Assembly: GCA_016932435.1 (NCBI GenBank)
Contig: JAFGCW010000060.1
Span: 32,077-96,076, forward strand
Direction: 5' to 3'
DNA: 64,000 nt
Source of the DNA: Dehalococcoidales bacterium
GTDB lineage: Bacteria; Chloroflexota; Dehalococcoidia; Dehalococcoidales; UBA2162
The notes under the pieces were generated by a model. That model was given only the letters and a program-made list of their open reading frames with translations. It was not told the origin of the DNA and did no database searches. Both the position numbers and the translations under genes were made by a program. How positions within the stretch are numbered: position 1 is the stretch's first letter; the number at the start of each line of letters is the position of its first letter. Below, one piece after another: positions 9,041-16,871 of this stretch.

Positions 9041-9581
9041 AATTTTCCGCCAGTAACATCTTCCTGAGAGACGCTATCGCACTATGCTGCAGGGCTTTTA
9101 TTGCGCCCTGACTTTTCCCCATTATCTTCGCAACCTGGGCTATCGGCATCTCACCGGCAAATCTTAAGGAAATAACCTCTCTTTGAGCTTCAGTGAGATT
9201 CTTGGCAACTTCCATTACTTTTTCGATATCCATTCTCTGTTCAACCAGTTCCTCCGGGCTTTTACTGGATTTATCTGTGATTATCGTTTCATCAGGGAGA
9301 GTATCGGGTCGGTTTTTGCTCTTTCTTATATAATCCACTATCAGATTATGAGCAATACGGTACAACCATGCAGAAAAGGGGACGCCCTTCCATTTGAAAG
9401 AGGAAATCGATTGGTGGGCTTTCAGGAAGACCTGCTGGGTCATATCCTCTGCCTCTTCCCTGTCTCCTATTTTCATCGCTATATATCTATATATTTTGTC
9501 AAAATATTCATCATACAGTTCAACGAAAGCATTCGGATCATTTTGCTGCGCCCGTTGTACGACTATTTTTTCGTCCTGCAC
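9033..9581 (-). CDS. ECF-type RNA polymerase sigma factor
   Basis: Alternative sigma factor (sigma-70 group 4, 182 aa). Region 2 (about 20-90) has the expected DKIYRYIAMKIGDREEAEDMTQQVFLKAH and WLYRIAHNLIVDYIR phrases. Region 4 (about 120-175) has LTEAQREVISLRFAGEMPIAQVAKIMG followed by a helix-turn-helix. Start is GTG 9581 with AGGAG upstream. It is co-transcribed with, and overlaps, the membrane anti-sigma-like gene, the usual layout of an envelope-sensing ECF pair. A GGAAC-like element lies upstream but its spacing to a -10 is not convincing. Confidence 0.95.
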   Translation of the reverse strand: MQDEKIVVQRAQQNDPNAFVELYDEYFDKIYRYIAMKIGDREEAEDMTQQVFLKAHQSISSFKWKGVPFSAWLYRIAHNLIVDYIRKSKNRPDTLPDETIITDKSSKSPEELVEQRMDIEKVMEVAKNLTEAQREVISLRFAGEMPIAQVAKIMGKSQGAIKALQHSAIASLRKMLLAENYG

Positions 9582-9779
9582 CTGAGAACTCCTGTAAACC
9601 GGATTGTGATTTAGTGGTACCTGTTCCGGTCTAAATCAGGCGTAACCCTGATGCTATATAGTATAACGAACAGGATAAGAAAAAGATAGGTTATTTGTGT
9701 AGTTATGAGTGTAATATGTTAGAATATCAGGAGTTGAAATAGTATGGTTGGTATTAGTTAACATAAACAAGGAGTCAGC

Positions 9780-10442
9780 TTGTCCTACTACATCCGCCAG
9801 ATGCGAAAAGAAGATATTCCGCAGGTTTCCCGGATAGATCGGGAAGCTTTCCCGACCATGCTTCCACCGCCAAATTTCGACCGTGAACTCCGTAATCAAA
9901 TGACACATTTTTATGTTGTCTGCGACACGGACAGGAAAATGGAACAGATTGATATTCCTGTTGCCCGGACCGGGACATCGAGTCTGATGAACAGGTTAAA
10001 GCGCTGGTTCAATCCGGATGGGTCGATTGCGGATGATACACAACCTGTAAAGTATGATGATTATATTTGCGGCTATGTAGGTTTTTGGGTTATGGCTGAA
10101 GAAGCTCATATCACGACGATAGCCGTAAGTGAGGAACTGCAGCGCAGGGGAATAGGTGAGTTACTACTTATAACGGTTTTTAATCGTGCCAGAGAACTGT
10201 ACGCTAATGTAGTAACCCTTGAAGTACGTGTATCCAACGTCGGGGCTCAGAATCTATACCTCAAATATGGATTTAAACAGGTAGGCGTACGTAAAGCATA
10301 TTATACGGATAACCGTGAAGACGCCTACATAATGACAACACCAGATATTACTTCGTCGGAATGCCACTCACAGATGAGGGAACTTCATAAGTCTCATAAG
10401 TTGCGATGGGGTGAAGCCCGATTCAGCTTTTCGATTGATTGA
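9780..10442 (+). CDS. RimI-like ribosomal protein N-acetyltransferase
   Basis: GNAT-fold acetyltransferase of the RimI type, which acetylates the N-terminal alanine of ribosomal protein S18 in known members. It starts at TTG 9780 with AAGGAG 6 bases upstream and opens SYYIRQMRKEDIPQVSRID. The acetyl-CoA loop is RRGIGELLL (about 122-130), preceded by the beta-strand ITTIAVSEELQ, and followed by LEVRVSNVGAQNLYLKYGF, typical of RimI. At 220 aa it is longer than E. coli RimI (148). Extra residues lie at about 55-95 (a charged insert with MNRLKRWFNPDGS) and at the C-terminus. Confidence 0.85.
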   Translation: MSYYIRQMRKEDIPQVSRIDREAFPTMLPPPNFDRELRNQMTHFYVVCDTDRKMEQIDIPVARTGTSSLMNRLKRWFNPDGSIADDTQPVKYDDYICGYVGFWVMAEEAHITTIAVSEELQRRGIGELLLITVFNRARELYANVVTLEVRVSNVGAQNLYLKYGFKQVGVRKAYYTDNREDAYIMTTPDITSSECHSQMRELHKSHKLRWGEARFSFSID

Positions 10443-10447
10443 GTACC

Positions 10448-10933
10448 TTAACGCCTACCAATTATGCTATCGAAGATTCCCGATTTCCCAGCCGGGTCAG
10501 TAGTTCCTACATTATTCATTAACCAGTCTTCAAGGGCTGATTTACATCTCTGGAGTCGATCTTTCAATTTTACGGTGTCGATATTGGCGACATAATTACT
10601 GGTCTGAAATTGTTCGGTCGTAGATACCTGCTCGTTATAGTCCTGTGCTATATCAAATACGTCTGTCAGAGCCGATTGCAGATTCTGGCTGAGAAACTCG
10701 ATATTATTCATATTCATTATCCAGCCTTTAACAGCGAACCTCTTTATCTGTTCACCCTCCATGAGGACCTGGACAAGTCTTAGATTTACCCTGATATCGG
10801 ATAATATGGAATGTACTACATATTGGTGTGGTGACGACGAACCGCCTTTTCTTCTCAAGAACAATTGTAGAGCGATAAGTCCGATTATTACCAGGATAAC
10901 CGGCATGAATTCTGTTAGATCACCGAAATCCAA
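10448..10933 (-). CDS. Hypothetical single-pass membrane protein
   Basis: No recognised family. TTG 10933 is the best start because AGGAGG lies 8 bases before it; TTG 10939 is too close. An N-terminal membrane helix (about 10-26, VILVIIGLIALQLFL) is followed by RRK and a soluble helical domain of about 130 residues with few cysteines. It converges with the RimI-like gene, the two stops being 6 bases apart. The topology suggests a membrane-anchored cytoplasmic domain. Confidence 0.65.
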   Translation of the reverse strand: MDFGDLTEFMPVILVIIGLIALQLFLRRKGGSSSPHQYVVHSILSDIRVNLRLVQVLMEGEQIKRFAVKGWIMNMNNIEFLSQNLQSALTDVFDIAQDYNEQVSTTEQFQTSNYVANIDTVKLKDRLQRCKSALEDWLMNNVGTTDPAGKSGIFDSIIGRR

Positions 10934-11055
10934 AATCAACTCCTCCTCTTAACAACCGAGGATATCTAATATTGTCTTTTTCGTATACTTTCAAATAATA
11001 TACCATACATCAATACGAATATTGAAAATCTATGGAAAGCTGATAGGCAGGTGTA

Positions 11056-11238
11056 CTATTCTGAAGACAGCTTACCGCCAATCGCCCAGTTATGTTTTGG
11101 TACATCTTTTATAATAATCGTCACTGCTTCGGGTGGAATCCCGAGTTTTTCCGTCATTACGGATGTTATCCCCTTGGCAAGTTCCTTCTTTTGTTCAACT
11201 GACCGTCCTTCCCACATATCAACCGTTACCAATGGCAT
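11056..11238 (-). CDS. 4-oxalocrotonate tautomerase family enzyme
   Basis: Small tautomerase-superfamily enzyme (60 aa) in which Pro2 becomes the catalytic N-terminal proline after Met removal. The start at ATG 11238 is fixed by AGGAGG 7 bases upstream and by the family start MPLVTVDMWEGR; a longer reading to 11298 is not needed. The motif KKELAKGITSVMTEKLGIPPEAVTIII is typical, and the Arg11-equivalent is present. Substrate not determinable. It is a single-gene unit. Confidence 0.9.
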   Translation of the reverse strand: MPLVTVDMWEGRSVEQKKELAKGITSVMTEKLGIPPEAVTIIIKDVPKHNWAIGGKLSSE

Positions 11239-11381
11239 ACGTACCTCCTGATATTTTGATGCCTGTTTATCATAGATATGTAACCGATATCTTGTCAATA
11301 TATTTGACTTATCATGTTAGTAAAGAATAGAATTCATACTTAATTTACCCTTATACAATTGGTCGACAACGGAGGTGTATC

Positions 11382-12359
11382 TTGAACGTACTGGTGATCG
11401 GTGGGAACGGTCTTTTCGGCAGGAAAACAGTACTGAAGCTGCTTAAGGATACTGATATATCCAGAGTTGTCGCTATGGACGTACTCCCACCGAAAGAATG
11501 GATTCTGCCCAGATACCGGGAATTCGAAGAGAAGTATGTTTTTTACCGGGGAGATGTATCTGAACTCGAGGATATCCTTCATGCTATACGGAGATATGAG
11601 ATTGATAAAATCGTTAACTGGGCTTTTTTACTTCCCGGTGATATCGAAGGAAATCCGCGGCTCAGTGTAAAAGTAAACGAGCTTGGTATGTGTAATGTCT
11701 TTGAAGCAGCAAGACTCACTGATGTCTCACGGGTAATATACGCAAGCTCCTGGGGAGTGTACGGACCCCAGGATGAATACGGAGACAGAGATGTCACCGA
11801 GGATGATCAATTACATCCCGGCAGCGCCTACGCGCTTACCAAGCAGTTGAGTGAAATACTGGCTGCCCAGTATGCTGATATATACAATATAAATTTCACT
11901 GCGTTGCGCCCTACTATTGCTTTCGGGCATGGCGGACGAACGCCTGTTATGATAAAAAATTACTCGGATCTTGTGTCGCTGCCGGCAGTCGGCAAGCCTT
12001 TTTCCATAAGTGAAGATGGAACCAGTAAGACCTCGCTGTTTACCCCCGATGATATAGGGACGTTTACCAGGCTGCTTCTGCATGTCGATGCTTCACCTCA
12101 TCCCGCTTATAATATAGGCGGACCACCCACAAGCATGAGACAAGTTGCCGACGCTGTGCGCCAGTATATACCTGATGCGAAGATAGAATTCGGGAATATA
12201 CCACCACCAGAAGACAGGGGGAAATTCGGGATTCCCTGGAGAGCCAGCAGCGAAAGAGCCAGGGAAGATTTCGGTTTCTCGATTTTGCCTGTGGAAGAAG
12301 CGGTGCTGATTCATATTAATGATGCCAGGAGTGAAGCTGGCCTTGAGCTTATACAATAA
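11382..12359 (+). CDS. NAD-dependent epimerase/dehydratase (extended SDR)
   Basis: Extended short-chain dehydrogenase/reductase of the sugar-nucleotide epimerase type (325 aa). The Rossmann motif GGNGLFGRKT (8-17), catalytic Ser in YASSWGVYG and the YALTK active-site Tyr/Lys pair are intact. It starts at TTG 11382 behind GGAGGTG. The E1 alpha gene begins 25 bases after its stop, suggesting one transcript. The exact substrate is unknown; the family includes UDP-glucose 4-epimerases and diverse dehydratases. Confidence 0.9.
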   Translation: MNVLVIGGNGLFGRKTVLKLLKDTDISRVVAMDVLPPKEWILPRYREFEEKYVFYRGDVSELEDILHAIRRYEIDKIVNWAFLLPGDIEGNPRLSVKVNELGMCNVFEAARLTDVSRVIYASSWGVYGPQDEYGDRDVTEDDQLHPGSAYALTKQLSEILAAQYADIYNINFTALRPTIAFGHGGRTPVMIKNYSDLVSLPAVGKPFSISEDGTSKTSLFTPDDIGTFTRLLLHVDASPHPAYNIGGPPTSMRQVADAVRQYIPDAKIEFGNIPPPEDRGKFGIPWRASSERAREDFGFSILPVEEAVLIHINDARSEAGLELIQ

Positions 12360-12384
12360 TACCTATATAAGAAAGGAAGCTGAT

Positions 12385-13350
12385 ATGGGACTGGATAAGA
12401 ATGAGTTAATAAACCTGTACCGGACCATGCTGACTATTCGCCGGTTTGAAGAAAGAGTCTCAGCCGAATACGCAAAAGGGAATGCCCTGGGGTACGTTCA
12501 CCTTTACATAGGCGAAGAAGCAGTAGCTGCCGGCGTTTGTAACAATCTCAGGAAAGACGACCGTATTGTCAGCAGCCACCGGGGACACGGTCACTCGATT
12601 GCCAAAGGAGCGGATGTCAAACGGATGATGGCCGAGGTTTTCGGAAAAAAGACCGGATACTGCAAAGGCAAGGGCGGGTCGATGCATATCGCTGATTTCA
12701 GCATCGGAATGCTGGGAGCCAACGGGATTGTAGGAGCTGGTCTTCCAATCGCCGTAGGAGCCGGCCTGGCAGCACAACTTGAAAAGAAAGACAGAGTAGC
12801 CGCGGTTTTTTTCGGTGACGGAGCTACACAGGAAGGTGAATTCCACGAGTCCTTAAGTCTGGCATCAGTATGGCATCTGCCAATGGTCTTTGTCTGTGAG
12901 AATAATGGTTACGCTTCAGGAACGCCGGCGAGTTTTGCTTTGCCGATACAGGATATTTACAGGAAAGCCGAGGGGTATAACATGCCGGGAGTTGTTGTCG
13001 ATGGAAACGATGTAACCGCAGTTAATGAAGCTGCAAGAGAACTGATAGCTAAAGCAAGAGAAGGAGAAGGGCCTTCTCTCCTTGAATGCAAAACTTATCG
13101 CTGGCATGAGCATTTTGAATCGACAACGTTCCCTGATATGCGTCCGTCGGAAGAAATAGAAAGCTGGAAGAATAAATGTCCTGTTGCCAGGACGAAAAAA
13201 CAACTGATGGACGAAGGAATACTGTCAGAAATAGAACTAGAGGATATGAATACGGAGACATTGAAAAAGATAGAAGAAGCGGTGAAATTTGCTGATGAGA
13301 GTCCTTTCCCTGATCCCGAAGATGCGCTCGAAGACGTATATTCGAACTAG
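12385..13350 (+). CDS. Thiamine-diphosphate 2-oxoacid dehydrogenase E1 alpha subunit
   Basis: Alpha subunit of a pyruvate/acetoin-type dehydrogenase E1 (321 aa). ATG 12385 is preceded by AAAGGAAG. The ThDP-binding motif runs from GDGATQEGEFHE to ENNGYA, and GKGGSMHIAD with IVGAGLPIAVGAG are conserved. The ending DPEDALEDVY is typical of AcoA/PdhA proteins. The beta subunit follows at 13504, separated by a MITE-like repeat that begins at the last base of this gene's stop codon. No E2 or E3 gene is in the window, so pyruvate versus acetoin specificity cannot be settled. Confidence 0.9.
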   Translation: MGLDKNELINLYRTMLTIRRFEERVSAEYAKGNALGYVHLYIGEEAVAAGVCNNLRKDDRIVSSHRGHGHSIAKGADVKRMMAEVFGKKTGYCKGKGGSMHIADFSIGMLGANGIVGAGLPIAVGAGLAAQLEKKDRVAAVFFGDGATQEGEFHESLSLASVWHLPMVFVCENNGYASGTPASFALPIQDIYRKAEGYNMPGVVVDGNDVTAVNEAARELIAKAREGEGPSLLECKTYRWHEHFESTTFPDMRPSEEIESWKNKCPVARTKKQLMDEGILSEIELEDMNTETLKKIEEAVKFADESPFPDPEDALEDVYSN

Positions 13351-13477
13351 TACCTGGTTGCACAGAAAAGTGAGATAATCAAGCCGTTCATGGTGAGCCT
13401 GTCGAACCACAACGGCGCCCTTCGACAAGCTCAGGATGAACGGAATAATCATAACAATAGTTGACGTAACTAAGTAC
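13350..13477. mobile_element. MITE-like repeat, copy 1
   Basis: A 128-bp element bounded by imperfect terminal inverted repeats (GTACCTGGTTGC at the left, GTAACTAAGTAC at the right). It contains an inner pair GAGCCTGTCGAA / TTCGACAAGCTCAGG and AACGG arms. A second copy lies at 42237-42388. It has no coding capacity. It sits between the E1 alpha and E1 beta genes. Confidence 0.75.
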
Positions 13478-13503
13478 CGGTAAATTATTAAGGAGTACAG
13501 CGA

Positions 13504-14466
13504 ATGAGAAATATAAGTTATATGCAGGCTTCAGTCGAAGCTTTACAGGAAGAATTCCGCAGGGATGATAAACTCATCCACATCGCTGAAGATATTCCCG
13601 CCGACCTGTACGAAGAATTCGGCGCAGACAGGATTAGAATGACCCCGATATCCGAGTCGGCATTTGTCGGTGCAGCAATTGGCGCGGCAGGCTCCGGTTT
13701 CCGGACTGTTGCCGACCTGAGAATGGCAACCTTCGCCTTTTGCGCTTTCGATCAGTTCGTTAACCAGGCTGCCAAGATAACCTATATGTTCGGCGGTCAG
13801 GCGAAGTTTCCAATCCTGTACCGAATGAGAAACGGTCTTGGCGCGTCAGCAGCAGCCCAACACTCCGTCAATCCTTATTCAATGTATATGAATGTCGCCG
13901 GATTGAAGATTATAATACCGTCGACGCCATATGATGTCAAAGGGTTATTGAAAACCGCTATCAGGGATGATAATCCGGTGATAACCTTTGAGCACATGGA
14001 ACTTGGAATGGTGGAAGGAGAAGTGCCGGAAGAGGAATATATCATCCCGCTGGGAGAAGCAGCCATTCTGAAGCAGGGGACGGATGTGACCGTAGTTGCC
14101 ATGTCCCTGATGGTATATGAAGCGCTGGCGGCTGCTGAAGAAGCTGAGAAGGACGGAATATCGGTTGAATTGATCGATCCCAGGACTCTGGTACCTCTTG
14201 ATGTGAAGGCAATACGTAAGTCAGTTGCCAAAACAGGCAGGATAGTTGTCGTGGATGAAGCCTGTCAGACCTGTAGCGCAGCCTGCGAAATTCTCTCGAT
14301 AGTCGTTGAAGATGATGATACGTTCAGTCGCTTAAAAGCCCCGACGAAGCGTGTCTGCGGTCTGGATGTGCCGGTACCTTTCAGTCCGCCGATGGAAAAA
14401 TTCTCCATTCCTGATAGAGACAAGATACTGGCAGCGATACGTCAGGTTATCAACTATAAAAAGTAA
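13504..14466 (+). CDS. Thiamine-diphosphate 2-oxoacid dehydrogenase E1 beta subunit
   Basis: Beta subunit partnering the E1 alpha gene (320 aa). Typical phrases are FGADRIRMTPISESAFVGAAIGAA, RMRNGLGASAAAQHS and the C-terminal transketolase part with LIDPRTLVPLD and VVVDEACQTCSAA. ATG 13504 is preceded by AAGGAG. The spacing to E1 alpha (153 bases) is unusual for an E1 pair and is explained by the repeat inserted between them. Confidence 0.9.
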   Translation: MRNISYMQASVEALQEEFRRDDKLIHIAEDIPADLYEEFGADRIRMTPISESAFVGAAIGAAGSGFRTVADLRMATFAFCAFDQFVNQAAKITYMFGGQAKFPILYRMRNGLGASAAAQHSVNPYSMYMNVAGLKIIIPSTPYDVKGLLKTAIRDDNPVITFEHMELGMVEGEVPEEEYIIPLGEAAILKQGTDVTVVAMSLMVYEALAAAEEAEKDGISVELIDPRTLVPLDVKAIRKSVAKTGRIVVVDEACQTCSAACEILSIVVEDDDTFSRLKAPTKRVCGLDVPVPFSPPMEKFSIPDRDKILAAIRQVINYKK

Positions 14467-14508
14467 CCGCTATATTATATATATAATGTAGTTAAGTTGT
14501 AGATTTTG

Positions 14509-15156
14509 CTATTCCGGTTTCCGGACCAGCAGGCAGATATTTCGGGAGAAAAGCTTCACAGGATAACGGTAAGAGGATTCCGGGAATGATTTAATCAACC
14601 GGAACCCTGCCTGTTTTACCAGCTTTTCAGCCCTGCGATAGGAAAACAGGTAATAGTACCGGTATACTGTCTCGTCCTGAGTGCGCCAGGACACGACAGG
14701 TTCATTGCCACTGAAGAGAAATCTCGACTGCCACCTGTTCCACAGCGTAATAAATGCCTCTCCACCCGGTGTCAATACTCGTTTCAATTCCTGCAAAGCT
14801 GACAATCTTTCTGCTTTATTCTTGATGTGATGGTAGGAGGCGACGGCGATAGCATGGTCAAAGGAACTGTCTTCGAACGGCAGGTTTCTGATATCACCCT
14901 GTATAAGCACTGGAGAATAGCCGAACTTATCGGAATATTTCCGGGCGTGTTCAAGCATCGCCCTTGAGAAGTCGATACCGTAGAGGATGTAATTATCCTT
15001 GAACGGCAGGAAGTCGGGACCGTGACCGCAGCCGATGTTCAGCAGGCTGCCTTGTCCCCATTTCTTTGCGAGCTCATCCAACTCACTCCTGAATATGGAC
15101 CAGTGCCTGAAGTTGTACCAGCCCGGCGCTATCTTATCGAATACTTCTCTGGACAA
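14509..15156 (-). CDS. Class I SAM-dependent methyltransferase
   Basis: Methyltransferase domain protein (215 aa). Motif I is LLNIGCGHGPDF (about 38-49), the acidic strand-2 residue lies in YGIDFSRAML, and motif IV-like DHAIAVASYHHI is present. The opening FDKIAPGWYNFRHW resembles the start of Trm9/ALKBH8-like tRNA methyltransferases. This is interesting beside Elp3, which makes their wobble-uridine substrate in eukaryotes, but the match is tentative. TTG 15156 is the start used, with a rather distant GAGG upstream. Confidence 0.8.
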   Translation of the reverse strand: MSREVFDKIAPGWYNFRHWSIFRSELDELAKKWGQGSLLNIGCGHGPDFLPFKDNYILYGIDFSRAMLEHARKYSDKFGYSPVLIQGDIRNLPFEDSSFDHAIAVASYHHIKNKAERLSALQELKRVLTPGGEAFITLWNRWQSRFLFSGNEPVVSWRTQDETVYRYYYLFSYRRAEKLVKQAGFRLIKSFPESSYRYPVKLFSRNICLLVRKPE

Positions 15157-15321
15157 TTATATACGTAACCTCTGAATAAGTAACCTCCCCCTTTGAAAAA
15201 TGGGGATTTGAAGGTTAAAAATCCTTCTTAATCTCCCTTTACAAAAGGTAGAGATCCTCTATCATATTATTAATTCCTTCAAAATAGTGTGAATTTATCG
15301 TCGTTGTAGAATCTGCTACAC

Positions 15322-15327
15322 TATAAT
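15322..15327 (+). promoter_or_regulatory. -10 element close to the elp3 start codon
   Basis: A consensus TATAAT ends 11 bases before the elp3 ATG, so transcription should start about 5 bases before the gene. There is no clear -35 and no ribosome binding site. This is a candidate short-leader or leaderless start. Confidence 0.45.
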
Positions 15328-15338
15328 GTGAGTATACA

Positions 15339-16718
15339 ATGAAGAAATTCTCCAGAACAATATCAGGTGTGACCCCGGTGGCGGTGATGACCGCGCCGAT
15401 GAACTGTCCCGGTCAGTGCGTTTACTGTCCTACCTTTTCGGCTACTCCGCAAAGCTATACACCCACATCACCGGCAGTACTGCGTGCTATCCAGTGCGAC
15501 TATAACGGTGCCGACCAGGTAACACTTCGGATGAAAATCCTGTCAGAAATGGGACACCCTACGGATAAGATCGAGCTTATTATAATGGGCGGAACGTTCC
15601 TGGCATATTCGGAAGAATACCAGTATTCATTCATCAAAGACTGTTATGATGCTCTCAATGGTGTGGGATCATCAACACTGGAGGAAGCTAAGCGGATAAA
15701 CGAGACAGCCGTGCACCGCTGCACTGGCCTCTGTATCGAGACGCGACCTGACTGGTGCGGACAAAAAGAAATCGACCGAATGCTGGAGTTCGGCACGACA
15801 CGTGTTGAACTGGGCGTACAGACACTCGATGATGATGTTTACTGTCTCGTGAAAAGAGGGCACACCGTTGATGATGTAGTTGCGGCTACCCGTCTTCTCA
15901 AGGAGTTTGCCTTCAAGGTTCATTACCACTGGATGCCTGGTCTTCCCGGTTCCTCGCCGGAGAAAGACCTGGAAATGTCGCGGCAGCTTTTCGATGATCC
16001 GCGTTTCAGGCCTGACGGTCTGAAGATATATCCTACGATGGTGATCGAAGGTACCGAGATGGAGAAGTGGTACAAAGAAGGCAAATATGTCCCATATCCT
16101 GATGACGTCATGGTAGGCTTGATCGCTGAAATAAAGGCTTTAGTCCCCGGTTACGTCCGGATTTCCCGGGTACTCAGGGATATTCCGGCGAATTATATTG
16201 TCGGCGGACTCAAGGATTCTTTACGGACCACGGTACGCAACAGGCTGGAAGAGCAGGGCAGGGCTTGCCGGTGTATCCGGTGCCGGGAATATGGTCATCG
16301 TGTCAGGAATGGCTGGGAAGCGGGTGAACCGAAACTATCCAGGGAAGAGTATGAAGCGTCCGGCGGCAGAGAGATTTTCCTCTCCTATGTGGATGATAAT
16401 GAAACACTTTTCGGTATGCTCAGGCTGAGAATTCAGCCTGATAATGTCAACCGACCGGGGCAGAACAGAGGCGGTAATACGGCTCTTGTCCGCGAACTGC
16501 ATGTGTATGGTCCGGAAGTCCCCCTTAAAGAACAAAATCCTGACTCGGCCCAGCACAGGGGACTGGGAAAAGCATTGCTGGCGGAAGCGGAGAGAATTAC
16601 CCGGGAAGAATATCACTCGCCCGAAATACTTGTGTTAAGCGGCGTGGGCGCCAGGGATTACTATCGCAACGAGTCCAGATACACTCTGGATAGCCATTAT
16701 ATGGTCAAGGGATTGTGA
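15339..16718 (+). CDS. elp3: Elp3-like tRNA wobble-uridine modification enzyme
   Basis: Radical-SAM/acetyltransferase fusion that in studied members modifies C5 of uridine 34 in tRNA. The radical-SAM half has the cluster motif CPGQCVYC (Cys23, 27, 30), IIMGGTF, ETRPDWC and TRVELGVQTLDDDV. A Cys-rich segment (RACRCIRCREYGH, about 307-319) follows, then a GNAT half (about 340-459) with GLGKALLAEAE and the ending RNESRYTLDSHYMVKGL. The 459-residue length is short versus eukaryotic Elp3 (about 550), the N-terminus being trimmed. It is a stand-alone gene. Bacterial Elp3 proteins are known from Dehalococcoides, which fits the proposed host. Confidence 0.93.
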   Translation: MKKFSRTISGVTPVAVMTAPMNCPGQCVYCPTFSATPQSYTPTSPAVLRAIQCDYNGADQVTLRMKILSEMGHPTDKIELIIMGGTFLAYSEEYQYSFIKDCYDALNGVGSSTLEEAKRINETAVHRCTGLCIETRPDWCGQKEIDRMLEFGTTRVELGVQTLDDDVYCLVKRGHTVDDVVAATRLLKEFAFKVHYHWMPGLPGSSPEKDLEMSRQLFDDPRFRPDGLKIYPTMVIEGTEMEKWYKEGKYVPYPDDVMVGLIAEIKALVPGYVRISRVLRDIPANYIVGGLKDSLRTTVRNRLEEQGRACRCIRCREYGHRVRNGWEAGEPKLSREEYEASGGREIFLSYVDDNETLFGMLRLRIQPDNVNRPGQNRGGNTALVRELHVYGPEVPLKEQNPDSAQHRGLGKALLAEAERITREEYHSPEILVLSGVGARDYYRNESRYTLDSHYMVKGL

Positions 16719-16732
16719 GATAAACGATAAGC

Positions 16733-16852
16733 AGTCATCCTGAGGACGGAGGACGAAGGATCTCCTTTCATATTAGAGAAATTTCAACGTATTAGAACAG
16801 GCGGAGGGAATACAACACTGAGATGAGATTCTTCGCTGCGCTCAGAATGACA
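16733..16852. repeat. 120-bp interspersed repeat, copy A
   Basis: The element starts GTCATCCTGAGGAC and ends CGCTCAGAATGACA, giving terminal inverted repeats. A second copy in the same orientation lies at 21470-21595, with shared internal segments such as ATCTCCTTTCATATT and AACGTATTAGAA. Non-coding. Confidence 0.85.
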
Positions 16853-16871
16853 TATTTTTTATCTTTTTCCA

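Noticed and set aside
9582..9640. GGAACA upstream of the ECF sigma gene as an autoregulated -35, with a similar GGAACAAGCCGG near 18262
   Set aside because: The distance from GGAAC to a CCGGTT-like -10 is 19 bases in one case and 3 in the other, so the two sites do not share a promoter geometry.
13351..13503. A small RNA or attenuator between E1 alpha and E1 beta
   Set aside because: The hairpin is explained by the MITE-like repeat, which recurs at 42237-42388 after an unrelated gene.
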